A stretch of 64,000 nt of DNA from Planctomycetota bacterium (GCA_027624335.1 JAQBWV010000006.1:1-64000); one strand, 5' to 3'; counted from the stretch's first letter, positions 49,850 to 60,383 are shown. The notes: generated from the sequence alone by a model not told the origin. Numbers and translations: made by a program.

Positions 49850-52051
49850 TTACGGACTGCCGGCGCCGCTCTCACCGTTCATCATTTGAGAAGTTTTCTT
49901 CAGTGCACTACGTCGGCGAGGGTTGCCGCCTCCCTGTCCCATCATCTCCGTCATCATGGACGGGTCACCATAGGGACTTCCGGATCCCAGTAACTCGCTG
50001 ATGTCACCAACAGAACCTGCTGCAACTGAATTAGCCTTCAAATGTGCCCACAGCTCATCCTGTAGTGCCATTCGGCTCTTGGCTCGTTCGTATGCTGTTT
50101 CCTGACTGACAGTGCCGAGCTGAACCAAATCTCCAAAACGGTTAGCAAGCACTACCTTCTGAAGCGCATTCGGGATTTTCTTCGTCGCCAGCTCAAGGTC
50201 TGGGTGATCCTCCGGATTCAACAGCGTGTCTCGCGTATAGTCAACCAGTGTGTTGGGCGTCACAAAATCAAGCTGCTCTTCCATAAACGTGCCGTCAGAC
50301 GGACGCAGCACGTTTGTCGTGACTCCTCCCTGTATTTCCGTGTCCCCGCCACGTCGTCTGCTTTTGACTTCGCGGGTCCAACTGGCGATTCGGTCAGCTC
50401 GATCGAGACCTTCGAAGGGGCCATGTACGTAGCTTCCGGTTTCGCTCATCCACTGATAAGCGTCCATTGACACCGCGCGTCGATCGTCGACTTTGGCGAC
50501 GTAGACCTCGTCCTCGTCCTCGACCAGGGCTGCCGTACTGATTGGGGACCATGGTGTGAATCTGTACTTGCCTTCGCGCGAGGCGAAGTCCCGTAGTTCA
50601 CCAGGGTCACGGTCGAAGTTCGGATTAAGCAGTTTGAGTCTCACCTTGTAACGGTATGCATTCCCTGGGACGACACTGAAATCCAGAAATCGAAACATCA
50701 ACAACTCTGGTGTCGCGACGACGTCCATTCGTCCCATGGATGATCGACCAGGGTATGCAGAAGACTCGCTGGTGTAGTCCGGGTTTCCTTCAAGCATCAC
50801 CTCGTTGTACGAGGTGTTGTAGTCTGTCATGCTCGTCGAATCGCCCATCATGGAGCCACGCATGCTGCGCGTGTCAACCTGCACTCCCTTAAAACCGCCG
50901 CCGCCCCCACTCTCTTTGATCTTCTTGTTCTTCTCGGCGGCTCGCAGCATGGCCTTTGCACGAGCTTCCTGTTCCTCACGTTCTTTCTCGCTGAGCAGTC
51001 GTTTGATCTGAGGATGAGAGGCAAGGATTCCGTTGGGGCCGGCCGAAGTTGACCAGCTTCCCGTTACGCGGAACGGCAAAGGCATGGTGAAAACAGCGTC
51101 GCGAAATTGTTCGTCCACAACGTCGACGTCAAATTCGATTCGCTTGAGCAATTTCACGGCAACATCAATGTCGACAGCTTCCCATTCGCCAGTCCACGGA
51201 TTGCTGCCAGCGACGGCAGTCTGACGCTGGAGTTCAAAGTCCCAGAACCTTACTTGTAAGTACGCTTCCATCGCGGTGTCGAGATGCAACGCGCTCAACA
51301 TTTTGTCGACCTGCTGCTTCATCGGAAAGATTCCACGAACGGCCACAAAACGAGTACCGCGGGCTTCCACATTTCGCTTTGCCGTACCGTAACTGCTTGA
51401 ATCTCCATTGGTCATTGTCGAGTCGACGTACGAACCTGATGATGCGCTACCCTCTCCCGACGATGAGCCGCCGGGGTTTTCCGTCCCTGGTGCACCACGT
51501 CGCGGTCCTTCCACTCGTGGACCTTCCACTCGCGGACGCTCCACATTGGTTGACTTATCATTCCCGCCTGGCGGGCCATCAACTCCAGTGTTTGTTGCCA
51601 GTGCGACGCCGACGCCGGAAGAGCCCGGAGTCAATGCCTGCTCAGGGAGCAATTCAATCAGGATGCGACCGGCGTCGGCGACAAGTTCTTCAATCGGCAG
51701 GTACTCAGGCTCGAAAACTTTTTCTCTGGCCTTCGTGATCCGGTGGACCCATTTGACGGAGTATTCATAAGTAAGACTGGGAGGAAGTCCTTCAAGCAGT
51801 CGAGCAACTTCGTCTCCGGGATCGCGCGCCTCAAACGTTACCTTTTCTGTGTCCGGCCAGGTGGACTTTGCAAACTCAGCTTTGCCGGCGTCGATCTTCT
51901 GTGAAAACTCCTCGGGCATCCTTTCGTAGGTCGACCATTTTGTAGTACCGATACAGATCAGCACGAACAGACCGACCAGTCCAAGAATGAACTTCTCGCC
52001 GTGTTCGATGGCCAAATCTTTAAAGCCTGGTTTTGAGCCGGAACTACTCAT
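49850..52051 (-). CDS. Large uncharacterised TM-anchored protein of a PilM-type operon
   Basis: N-terminal EHGEKFILGLVGLFVLICIGTT TM; low-complexity Gly/Ser/Pro segments; collinear with the PilM-like gene. Confidence 0.8.
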   Translation of the reverse strand: MSSSGSKPGFKDLAIEHGEKFILGLVGLFVLICIGTTKWSTYERMPEEFSQKIDAGKAEFAKSTWPDTEKVTFEARDPGDEVARLLEGLPPSLTYEYSVKWVHRITKAREKVFEPEYLPIEELVADAGRILIELLPEQALTPGSSGVGVALATNTGVDGPPGGNDKSTNVERPRVEGPRVEGPRRGAPGTENPGGSSSGEGSASSGSYVDSTMTNGDSSSYGTAKRNVEARGTRFVAVRGIFPMKQQVDKMLSALHLDTAMEAYLQVRFWDFELQRQTAVAGSNPWTGEWEAVDIDVAVKLLKRIEFDVDVVDEQFRDAVFTMPLPFRVTGSWSTSAGPNGILASHPQIKRLLSEKEREEQEARAKAMLRAAEKNKKIKESGGGGGFKGVQVDTRSMRGSMMGDSTSMTDYNTSYNEVMLEGNPDYTSESSAYPGRSSMGRMDVVATPELLMFRFLDFSVVPGNAYRYKVRLKLLNPNFDRDPGELRDFASREGKYRFTPWSPISTAALVEDEDEVYVAKVDDRRAVSMDAYQWMSETGSYVHGPFEGLDRADRIASWTREVKSRRRGGDTEIQGGVTTNVLRPSDGTFMEEQLDFVTPNTLVDYTRDTLLNPEDHPDLELATKKIPNALQKVVLANRFGDLVQLGTVSQETAYERAKSRMALQDELWAHLKANSVAAGSVGDISELLGSGSPYGDPSMMTEMMGQGGGNPRRRSALKKTSQMMNGESGAGSP

Positions 52052-52170
52052 GGCTTGCTCCTTTTTCGTTGCTTTGAGGGCGAACGGAATCCTGCGTTGT
52101 CTCGCGCCGAGGTTGTCATTAAAGCCGCAAGCCGGCACCGGCCTGCAACGTCTGTGAATGATCGCGTCTG

Positions 52171-53880
52171 CTAATTGTCGTTGGGCGAAGCCGGCGTCGT
52201 GCCCTGGCCTGTCGTTGTGGGAGGAGCCGCTTCGGTTGGTAAAGTGCTGTCCGTCGCCGGTGTGCTGTCATCCGCTTTGAGAGCCGTATCGTCTGGACCC
52301 GCTGTCGCCGGGCCTGCTCCCGGCTGAGTGCCAGGCAAACTTGTCGGAACTCCTTCGATTAACGGTACGGCTGGTTGAGCTACTGGATTCTCTGTGGCAG
52401 CGGGCCCCTCGACGCTTGGCTGCGCTGCCGAATCTGCAGCGATTTCTCCAGTCCCTGAAACGTCACTCGTTGCCTCGACCGGCATTGCCGAAGCCATTTC
52501 AGACTCATTCACCGCTGGCGGATTATAGATGTAGATTTCCCCGACAACGACAAGTTCAACAAGGTCGCGGTCCTGAAGTGAGGCCTGAACGTTGGCGATT
52601 GCAGGCACGGTGTAGCTCTTGCCAGCCAGACCGTCGGTGCCACTGGATCCACCGTCGAGAGAGAAGTTTTCGCCGCTCGACGTGAAAGTTTCGTCAGTCG
52701 AACTGCTTTCAGTAGAACCAGTGAAGTCAGCTGTAGGGGAGCCACCTGGATATCCTGCCATGGCGTTCCGTCCCGGAAACGCCGAACTTCCGGTCGGTTT
52801 ACCCGGTTCTTCAGGGTTCAGAGCAGACTGCTGAAACCGAATGATCTCAATCGGATACTGTGTATTCAGCAGTTGTCGAATCAAATTGGGAACGTGCATC
52901 TGGTGAACCGCGACCTTCAACTTGAAGCCTCGTGTTCGATACGCTTCCTCTGACTGGATGTAGCGAACTTCGTCGCTCTGTGGATCGCCAGTGGCTGCTG
53001 AACTGCTGTCGCCGTCCGTACCAGGATAATTTGTAGCGCCGCCGGTGGTCGCAACTTCGAATTCTTCAGAAATCGAAAATTCCGCGGGTTTCGAAAGTGT
53101 TGTTGCTCCTGCCGGGCCGCGACGCGGACCCATCATGCCGGAGCTGGCGTAAGGTGAGTCGGGTGCAGCGGTCCCACCAGCGGCGGGAGCCGCTGCGCGT
53201 TTTCCACCGAACAGCTGCACTTGAAGAATTTGCTTTACGTATGAGTCGGTAATTGAAGAGGTGCTTTTATTGGCCTCGCGGACCGAGCCAAGGATCTCAC
53301 TCAGGAGCCACAGGTCTTCCTGTGCATTCCAGATTTCCTTCCAGGTAGGCGGCAACACGGTCCACTTTGCTGCAGCCGTTCGCGGCATTTGCTCATACGG
53401 GAACACAACCTTCTGCTTGAGTCCTGCGTCGACTCGAGTTTTGCCGTCGTCGATTGGCTCGGGAATCAGCCAGACTCGTCTGACTTCGCGTTCGTAATCC
53501 TCACGATAGAGATCAGGAAGGATCTGCTTAATTCGAGCGTCTTCAACTTCGCCTCGATACGGGCAGTCATTCATCCAGTTGGCAACGTTGGGTGGCCATT
53601 GCATCAAGTCGTTCTGTGCAGTCCACAGCCGGTCCAATGCAAGTCGATTGGCTTCCGTTCTAATGGAAATCAGCTGGTTGACTCCAGCAGCCCAATCCTC
53701 GTTCGGAGCATTCTGTCCGCTGGCAATCTTGTCGAACGTTCCGTCGAGCGACGAAGTCCGCTCGTCGATCTCGGCAGCGAGTTCGCTGGACGTCATCCAC
53801 CACGCGATCGGTGGCAGAATGAGCGCAACGAAAAACACAATCCAGAAGTGATGCTTGATAATTGGCTGTAGCTTATCCAT
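52171..53880 (-). CDS. Uncharacterised TM-anchored protein (PilO-like position) of a PilM-type operon
   Basis: MDKLQPIIKHHFWIVFFVALILPPIAWWMTSSELAAEIDERTSSLDGTF TM then coiled region; Ala/Pro/Thr-rich tail. Confidence 0.8.
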   Translation of the reverse strand: MDKLQPIIKHHFWIVFFVALILPPIAWWMTSSELAAEIDERTSSLDGTFDKIASGQNAPNEDWAAGVNQLISIRTEANRLALDRLWTAQNDLMQWPPNVANWMNDCPYRGEVEDARIKQILPDLYREDYEREVRRVWLIPEPIDDGKTRVDAGLKQKVVFPYEQMPRTAAAKWTVLPPTWKEIWNAQEDLWLLSEILGSVREANKSTSSITDSYVKQILQVQLFGGKRAAAPAAGGTAAPDSPYASSGMMGPRRGPAGATTLSKPAEFSISEEFEVATTGGATNYPGTDGDSSSAATGDPQSDEVRYIQSEEAYRTRGFKLKVAVHQMHVPNLIRQLLNTQYPIEIIRFQQSALNPEEPGKPTGSSAFPGRNAMAGYPGGSPTADFTGSTESSSTDETFTSSGENFSLDGGSSGTDGLAGKSYTVPAIANVQASLQDRDLVELVVVGEIYIYNPPAVNESEMASAMPVEATSDVSGTGEIAADSAAQPSVEGPAATENPVAQPAVPLIEGVPTSLPGTQPGAGPATAGPDDTALKADDSTPATDSTLPTEAAPPTTTGQGTTPASPNDN

Positions 53881-53952
53881 GGCCAGGCCTCTTCGATGTA
53901 AGGAGATGTGTCGCTGTTGCAAGCCGTCTGTACTTCAGGATCGTTGTTGTTA

Positions 53953-56154
53953 TTACTCCAGCGAAGGAGCTGCTCCAGGTGGGGCGCTACCTTGTGGAAC
54001 TACGCCCGGCGCGACGGCCCCTGGAACTGGCGGAAGTCCTCCAGTTCCCGGAGGTGTGCCTGTCGCCGGTTGGGTGCCGATTTCCCCCGTCCCGGTTTCA
54101 AGGCCATCCGTCGGAGTGCTCCCCGACGAAACAGCCTCTGCTGTTTCCGGGAAGACTCGATCCTTAACCAACGTTGGTTTCCACGTGAACTGCAGCGTGA
54201 AAGTTGTCCGGTCAACCAGTTTAGGTTGCTGGTCCTGAGGATTCACACCGACTCCCGGATTCACCGGTGCCGGGAGTCCAGGAATTCCAGGAGTAAAACT
54301 TCGTACTGGACTATCACCAGTCTTTGGTAGTCCGTTTGGGTACCAATCAACTTTTGACGATGGCGGATGATCCGTAATCACTGGGTGCGAGATTCCAAGA
54401 ATCGACACGGGCACGGGCCCCGTGAAATTGTTCTTTTGTTGAATGAACGGTTTCCGCAGATTCTCCACAAGCGTGTCACGGACAAAGATCACGCCGCCGC
54501 CAAGTCGATTTTCCGGTGAGTAGTAGTGCTCACACATCAGCGTGAGGACGTAACCCTCGCCTGTCGGGCCAGCAGCTTTTTCACCTTCAGTCAGGAAGTT
54601 TTTGTCCTGCTCGCGCAGGCCATCGAACCAGGTTTTGAGATCCGCGTAGCGTTGGGCCGTCACACTGCGGACGTTAATCCGCGGAATCTTAGTCAGGTCT
54701 TCCTCATCCAGTTGCAGGCCGACCGGTCTTGGTAGAGCTTCGTCGATAGCTCGGAAAAGCTCAGCCCAGAGTTCACGACGGTCAAGGTAGCTGACCAGAT
54801 GGTCGCCTTTCTCAACAAGTGCTTTGTGAGTTCCTCCGGCACCATCGTACGCGCTCTGTCCGCTGCCTAATGCACTCTTGAAGGACTCCGCAGCGCTTTC
54901 TGCCTCGCCAAACCGTTCTTTACTGACCTTGGACGCTGCGTTGGCAAAGCCCGCGACGGACGTCGCCAAACCGACAAGGATCGTCGCGGCAGTGGCGACT
55001 GCCCAGGGTTTCTTCCGACGAATCTTTCGGGCGACCGCAATTTCCTTCGGCAACAGGGTTGTCCGAAGTTTTGTGAGCTTCAGCGTTTGCAGTGCCAGTC
55101 CATAGGGCACAGCGAACGTCATGATGTTTTCCTGGAAGACAGGAGCGTTCAGAACGGTGTCACCGACAACGGCATCAAACGTTTCCACTCGTTCGACGTC
55201 GTATTGCAGATTTTGCTGCAGAAACTTCTGGAGTCCCGCCAGTTTGAATCCATTTCCGATCCCGATGATCTTCTCGATCTTCGCATCACGATTGACGCTT
55301 GAGAAATATCCTATCGACCGCTGAATCTCTGAGACGTAGTCATTGAACACCGGCCGCAGTGCCTGGAAGACGGCTCTGGGGTCCGGAGACTTGGTCGCGT
55401 TGCACTTGAGATGCTCGGCCTTGGCAAAGGTCAGTTTCATTTCCTTCGTCAATGCGCGAGTAAAGTGGTTGCCTCCGACAGGAACGTTTCGAATCCAAAT
55501 CTTTTCGCCGTTCGTCACCATCAGCGTGGTGTTGTCTGTTCCCATGTCGAGAATGATCGTGTGCTGTTCCGGGGCGACGAACTCGTCTTCGGACTCACGG
55601 CGGATGCCCAGCGTGTCATAGCAATGAAAGTTGTACAGCGCCAGAGGAGCGATCTGGACGACCTCGACCTCGACCTTCGCTTCAATGAAGGGACGCAAGG
55701 CTTCGTAAACCTGCTCGGTCTTCATGGCGAACAGACCGACTTCTGCCCCCAGCATGAAACCGCTTTCCTCGACGCCGCCGCCGAGTGTCTGGAAGTCCCA
55801 GATCACGTCTTCCAGAGCGAACGGGATCTGCTGACGCGCTTCGTACTTGACGACGTCCGCAACTTTGCTGCTCTCGACCGGCGGCAACTGGATGAAGCGA
55901 GCCAGTGCCGAGTGGCCCGGAAGGCTGATGGCTACGAGATCGCCAGCGACGTCGTTACGCGACAGGAATGTTTCCAGAGCCTGCTTGATCAGCTCGCGCG
56001 GAATTGCATCCGGCTGACTGAGAATCTTCGGATGCGGAATGTAGTCATACGCGACGGCCAGAACCTGCTCGGCCTGAGCCGCGTATTTCAGGCGGATGGC
56101 TTTCAGCCCGGCCTGCCCAATATCGATTCCCCAGACTGCCCTGTTCTCTGCCAT
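53953..56154 (-). CDS. pilM: PilM-type type IV pilus assembly protein, extended by a TM and C-terminal region (PilM-PilN-like fusion)
   Basis: WGIDIGQAGLKAIRLKYAAQAEQVLAVAYDYIPHPKILS; YEARQQIPFALEDVIWDFQTLGG; ILDMGTDNTTLMVTNGEKIWIRNVPVGGNHFTRAL; IGIGNGFKLAGLQKFLQQNL; later TM AVATAATILVGLATSVAGF. Confidence 0.88.
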   Translation of the reverse strand: MAENRAVWGIDIGQAGLKAIRLKYAAQAEQVLAVAYDYIPHPKILSQPDAIPRELIKQALETFLSRNDVAGDLVAISLPGHSALARFIQLPPVESSKVADVVKYEARQQIPFALEDVIWDFQTLGGGVEESGFMLGAEVGLFAMKTEQVYEALRPFIEAKVEVEVVQIAPLALYNFHCYDTLGIRRESEDEFVAPEQHTIILDMGTDNTTLMVTNGEKIWIRNVPVGGNHFTRALTKEMKLTFAKAEHLKCNATKSPDPRAVFQALRPVFNDYVSEIQRSIGYFSSVNRDAKIEKIIGIGNGFKLAGLQKFLQQNLQYDVERVETFDAVVGDTVLNAPVFQENIMTFAVPYGLALQTLKLTKLRTTLLPKEIAVARKIRRKKPWAVATAATILVGLATSVAGFANAASKVSKERFGEAESAAESFKSALGSGQSAYDGAGGTHKALVEKGDHLVSYLDRRELWAELFRAIDEALPRPVGLQLDEEDLTKIPRINVRSVTAQRYADLKTWFDGLREQDKNFLTEGEKAAGPTGEGYVLTLMCEHYYSPENRLGGGVIFVRDTLVENLRKPFIQQKNNFTGPVPVSILGISHPVITDHPPSSKVDWYPNGLPKTGDSPVRSFTPGIPGLPAPVNPGVGVNPQDQQPKLVDRTTFTLQFTWKPTLVKDRVFPETAEAVSSGSTPTDGLETGTGEIGTQPATGTPPGTGGLPPVPGAVAPGVVPQGSAPPGAAPSLE

Positions 56155-57119
56155 GATGGAATACTCCCTCAAGGTTGCCAGTCGATAATCACCAGGACCT
56201 GGTGTTGATCAGAGAGAATTCTCTGAGTGAAATGCTTTCGTTGACCACTTCACGATCTGCAACACCAAGGTACTAAGGTGTTGCGAATGCGAAGTCGACA
56301 TCAGACGGCGACGCGACAAGAAATGTGATTAGCAGAGTTTACCGAACTAACGCCACCGCAGGAGTTTAGCAGTCGTCCACAATAAAGAAACCGGACAATG
56401 TTTGTCGATTCTGACGCCTGTATGGCTGGCTGATTCCATGAGCTACGAGACAAATCAGGACAGTCAGAAATTCACATGCGACTCGGCGAGTCTCCTCCGA
56501 GTGAAAAATGTTTTCAGGAACCGTTGCTGCGAAACGGCGTCAATGGGCGGAAGAAACCGATAGAAAACAGTTCAAGCGACGCGTGTCGGCAGAGCAGGTT
56601 GCCCCAGGGCGGAACGCGTGCTCCAGACGTAACGAGGTACTGGGACGGGTTCCCTTGCAGAATAGTTCCGCAAAGTTGGAGAATTTTTCAAAAATACGTC
56701 ACAGCAGCAGATGCGACACCATTAACTCATTTCGGCGAAACAGGTTGTGTCTTCATTGAGTGTGACGACTTTTTAGTCGGCAGCAGTTTCTCCGGAAGAA
56801 AATGCATCGGACCTGAAACGCCATTCATGGACGAAAGTGTGGATAGTCTGGTCGTGTCGAGATAGATCGCCGTGTGCAGTGTCATGACTCGAGCGGGTAT
56901 TCGTCAGGCTGGCTGTGATACATCCTCGTGAGTCGAATTTCATGAATTCGGGCGCTCATTTGCCGGGTCAGTTGCAGAGCAACTTGCACAACGGCTCAAA
57001 TCCCCTTGGATTCAGTCGTCCATCGTCTGGTCGCGACTTTTGAGGAGTCTCGACTTTACTGATGCCGACGGACCTGAATCGTGGCAAATTCGTGCGAACC
57101 TGGCGTTGGATGAACATCG

Positions 57120-60100
57120 ATGTCGTACCAGCAGGTTGTGATTCTGATCCCCAGTCATAGTCTGGAAGATTTTCCGACAGAGCTTGGTGACAAGCCATCA
57201 GAGAGCCTTTTGAACGCCTTTGCTGTGGCGTTCCATCCCCGGCTACTCGCTGCGAGCGGTCTGATGCCGGGCTGGCATCGGGCTGACGAGCCGACGACTG
57301 ACCTCAACGGCTCACTGATTTTCGTGCCGACGGCGTGCGACGATCAGTTGCCTTCAGGATGGGTGAATCGTGCCCGTGATGAGGGCGCTGTCGTGGTGTC
57401 CGGTTTGCACGAGCGGGACGAGATGACGTCCATCGCGCTGGCTCCTCTGGAAAGTCAGGGCGCGGACGAGTCCCCAGCGCCTGCTTTCGAAACCGAAGAC
57501 AGCACGGGCGAGCCTGCTGAATCTCCAGGCGGGTCTGAGGTGCTCGATTCCAGAGCAGCAGACGACATCAGTGCCGAGGTGGTCATCGATACCGAGGTGG
57601 TCGCCGATTTCCATGCGCTGGGACTGTGCTGGATCTGGCTGGAGTTGCTGTCTCGGCGTATGCACCACTTCAGTAGCTATGACGAAGTATTTTTCGAGAA
57701 GACCGTGGTCGCTGCGGCTAAGGCGGCTGTGGAGGGCGACCAGACGACAGCGGCTGATCGGTTGCGAGCGTGTTTCGAACTTCTGCTGGAAGCCCGCGAA
57801 CGATTCTTTCCGGTTGACTGCTACCTTCTCGATCTGTGTCTGCTGGCACCGGACATGGCGGGTGCAGAGCTCGATCAACTGCTCAAGTCCGAGACGCCGG
57901 TCAATTACCTGTTGCGGGCGCTCGACGCGCAGGAGATGGCGGAATCTCATCCGGAGACAATGCAACTGATGAAGGAGGCCTGGCATTCCGGACGAGCGGA
58001 CATTGCTGGTGGCGACCTGCGGGAACTGCCGGCACCGCTGATTCCGATCGAGTCAGCGATTCTTGATCTGCAGCGTGGCCGTGCGGCGTTTCGAGAGATC
58101 TTCCAACGGGAGCCGACAACGTGGGGCCGGCGTCGGTACGGTCTCTCGCCCATGCTGCCTCAACTGCTGCAGAAGTTCGGGTTTCAGGCGGGACTGCATT
58201 TTCTACTGGACGACGGGATCTACCCGGACCGCGAACAGAGCCGAATGCGGTGGGAAGCTTACGACAGCAGCTCGATCGATGCCTATTCCAGAATCCCTCT
58301 GGCAGCGGACTCGGCAGCAACGTGGTTGCGTTTTCCAGAGCGGATGGCCGAGACAATGGAATCGGACCAGGTGGCGGCTCTGGCTCTGGCTCGCTGGCCG
58401 GAAACGAAGTGCCCATTCTTCGCAGATTTGCGGAGAATTCAGAAGTACGCGCCGGTACTTGGACGATTCGTCACGTTTGAAGAATACTTCTTGCACACTG
58501 ACGACCACAGTGGCGGTTGGGGGCACGACACAAAGGAGTATCTCTCTCCGTTCTTCGTTCAGGCGGTCGCGAGACGCGAGACCTGCGCGATCACTCGTTT
58601 CCGCAACCATGTTCAGCGTGTCTCGCAGTTCGAGACCGCCGCCTGGCAGTCGGGGATGGCGGATGCGCTCATGGGGCGACCCGTTGACGACCAGTCGGCA
58701 TCCCACCTGCTGGCGGACGTTGAGAAGGCCGGACCGGATGTTTATGAGTCCGGCACTGAAGATGCGAGCAAGGTCATTTCAGAGACAGCGGACATCCTGA
58801 GCGCGTACGGCGTGAAAGCGGCGCAGCGGTTGGGCCGAGTCATCATGCATGGAGCAGATCCTCAGCCAGGCTGGCTGTGTATTAATACGCTGTCCTTTTC
58901 GAGAAGAGTGGTCGTCGACCTCGATGATTTCTCCGGCGGCGATGCCAGCCAGGGACCGACAGTCGCGGGACCGGTTAAGGCATTGCAGTTTGACGGTTCC
59001 AGGCGGCAGGCACTGGTGGAGATTCCGGCGGCAGGCTTCGCCTGGATTCCAGACGGTGACAGCTCACGTGATCCGTCCAGCAGCGTTCTGGCCGAGGGCT
59101 TGCGACTTCAGAATGAATACTTCGAGGTTTTCGTCAGCGATGTCACGGGCGGACTGCAGCGTCTGAAAAGCCACGGTCGCAGCCCGAATCGGCTCAGTCA
59201 GCAACTGGCATTTCGATTTCCCCGCGAGATCACCGTTCAACGCCAGAACGACGACGACGAGACCATCGAGGACAAGACATGGTATTCGGAGATGCGCTGT
59301 CAGCATGTCGAAGTTACCAGTGTCGGCCCGTCGTGTGGCGAAATCGTGACATCCGGCGAGATCATCGACCCGTCGAATCAGGCAGTGCTTTCCGGATTTC
59401 GACAAACGTTTCGAGTCTGGCGGGGTCGACCGTTTCTAGAACTGGAATTCGAACTGGTTGACGTCCAGAAACGCCCCGAGGGAGATCCGTGGGGTTGCTT
59501 CTATGGTTCGCGGTTTGCCTGGAACGACGGAACGGCAGCACTGTCACAGTCGGTGTGCGGAGCGGCTCAACCGGTACACCTGCAAAGAATCGAAACGCTC
59601 GACTTCATCGAAATCGCGTCAGAAGATTCCCGCACGACGATCCTTCCGATGGGGTTGCCATTCCACCGCAAGACCGGCCCGAGAATGATCGACTCACTGC
59701 TGGTCGTCGATGGCGAAGCGGAGCGGAAGTTTCGATTCGTGATTGCGGTCGATCAGGATTTCCCGTTACAGGCCGCTCGCGATGTTCTGACGCCGGTCGT
59801 ACCCATCCGCACAGAGACCGGCCCACCGCGTGCCGGGCAGACAGGTTGGTTCTACCACATCGATTCGCGCTGCGTTCAGGTTTCGCGAGTGATGGGCCTG
59901 ATGTCCGAACCATTAACCGTTGACTCGTTGATCGTTGACTCGTTCGACGGCGACATCACGGACGAGCATGTCAGCGACAATCGTCGCCCGGTCGAACTGA
60001 CTCAGACGGAACATCCTGCGGGAGTCGGATTCGCATTGCGACTTCAGGAGACTGAAGGGCAGTACCAGAGCGTCAATGTTGACCTCTTCCGAGCACCAAC

Positions 60101-60221
60101 GGCAGCGCGACTGCGCGACTTTCGAGGTAAGACGATTACAGAGATTCCAGTCGAAGGCGACAGCCTGCGAGTCGACCTGAGCCCGTTCTCAATTGCCGAT
60201 CTCGAAGTCCGCTTCGACTGA
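57120..60221 (+). CDS. Glycoside hydrolase family 38-like (alpha-mannosidase-like) protein, catalytic motifs apparently degenerate
   Basis: SHPETMQLMKEAWHSGRADIAGG; YGLSPMLPQLLQKFGFQAGLHFLLDDG; C-terminal beta-sandwich NEYFEVFVSDVTGGLQRL...RPFLELEFELVDVQKRP...FPLQAARDVLTPV. Confidence 0.7.
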   Translation: MSYQQVVILIPSHSLEDFPTELGDKPSESLLNAFAVAFHPRLLAASGLMPGWHRADEPTTDLNGSLIFVPTACDDQLPSGWVNRARDEGAVVVSGLHERDEMTSIALAPLESQGADESPAPAFETEDSTGEPAESPGGSEVLDSRAADDISAEVVIDTEVVADFHALGLCWIWLELLSRRMHHFSSYDEVFFEKTVVAAAKAAVEGDQTTAADRLRACFELLLEARERFFPVDCYLLDLCLLAPDMAGAELDQLLKSETPVNYLLRALDAQEMAESHPETMQLMKEAWHSGRADIAGGDLRELPAPLIPIESAILDLQRGRAAFREIFQREPTTWGRRRYGLSPMLPQLLQKFGFQAGLHFLLDDGIYPDREQSRMRWEAYDSSSIDAYSRIPLAADSAATWLRFPERMAETMESDQVAALALARWPETKCPFFADLRRIQKYAPVLGRFVTFEEYFLHTDDHSGGWGHDTKEYLSPFFVQAVARRETCAITRFRNHVQRVSQFETAAWQSGMADALMGRPVDDQSASHLLADVEKAGPDVYESGTEDASKVISETADILSAYGVKAAQRLGRVIMHGADPQPGWLCINTLSFSRRVVVDLDDFSGGDASQGPTVAGPVKALQFDGSRRQALVEIPAAGFAWIPDGDSSRDPSSSVLAEGLRLQNEYFEVFVSDVTGGLQRLKSHGRSPNRLSQQLAFRFPREITVQRQNDDDETIEDKTWYSEMRCQHVEVTSVGPSCGEIVTSGEIIDPSNQAVLSGFRQTFRVWRGRPFLELEFELVDVQKRPEGDPWGCFYGSRFAWNDGTAALSQSVCGAAQPVHLQRIETLDFIEIASEDSRTTILPMGLPFHRKTGPRMIDSLLVVDGEAERKFRFVIAVDQDFPLQAARDVLTPVVPIRTETGPPRAGQTGWFYHIDSRCVQVSRVMGLMSEPLTVDSLIVDSFDGDITDEHVSDNRRPVELTQTEHPAGVGFALRLQETEGQYQSVNVDLFRAPTAARLRDFRGKTITEIPVEGDSLRVDLSPFSIADLEVRFD

Positions 60222-60236
60222 GAATCCGGGAATATC

Positions 60237-60325
60237 GCAGGGTGCGTGAAGCTGAGCGGAACGCACCGGAGTGCGGTTGGAGCCTGCTCATATTGAAGCG
60301 TTTCGCTGTGCTTCACGCACTCTGC
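60237..60325. repeat. Inverted repeat (gcagggtgcgtgaagc ... gcttcacgcactctgc) between convergent genes
   Basis: 16-bp arms with one mismatch, 57-nt spacer; inner ggtgcgt...acgcacc hairpin. Confidence 0.65.
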
Positions 60326-60383
60326 TGCTGACGTCAACAGTTCGCCAGCACGCAATGGAGTTTCAACGGGACCCGACGACTGC

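Noticed and set aside
55411-56208. 265-aa + strand ORF opposite pilM
   Set aside because: Antisense to the conserved PilM core; no domain signal
56476-56865. 129-aa ORF in the pilM/GH38 intergenic gap
   Set aside because: No clear ribosome-binding context or recognisable motif; the gap looks non-coding
59915-59950. Tandem gttgactcgttgatcgttgactcgtt
   Set aside because: In-frame coding duplication (TVDSLIVDSF) within the GH38-like gene; short and likely trivial
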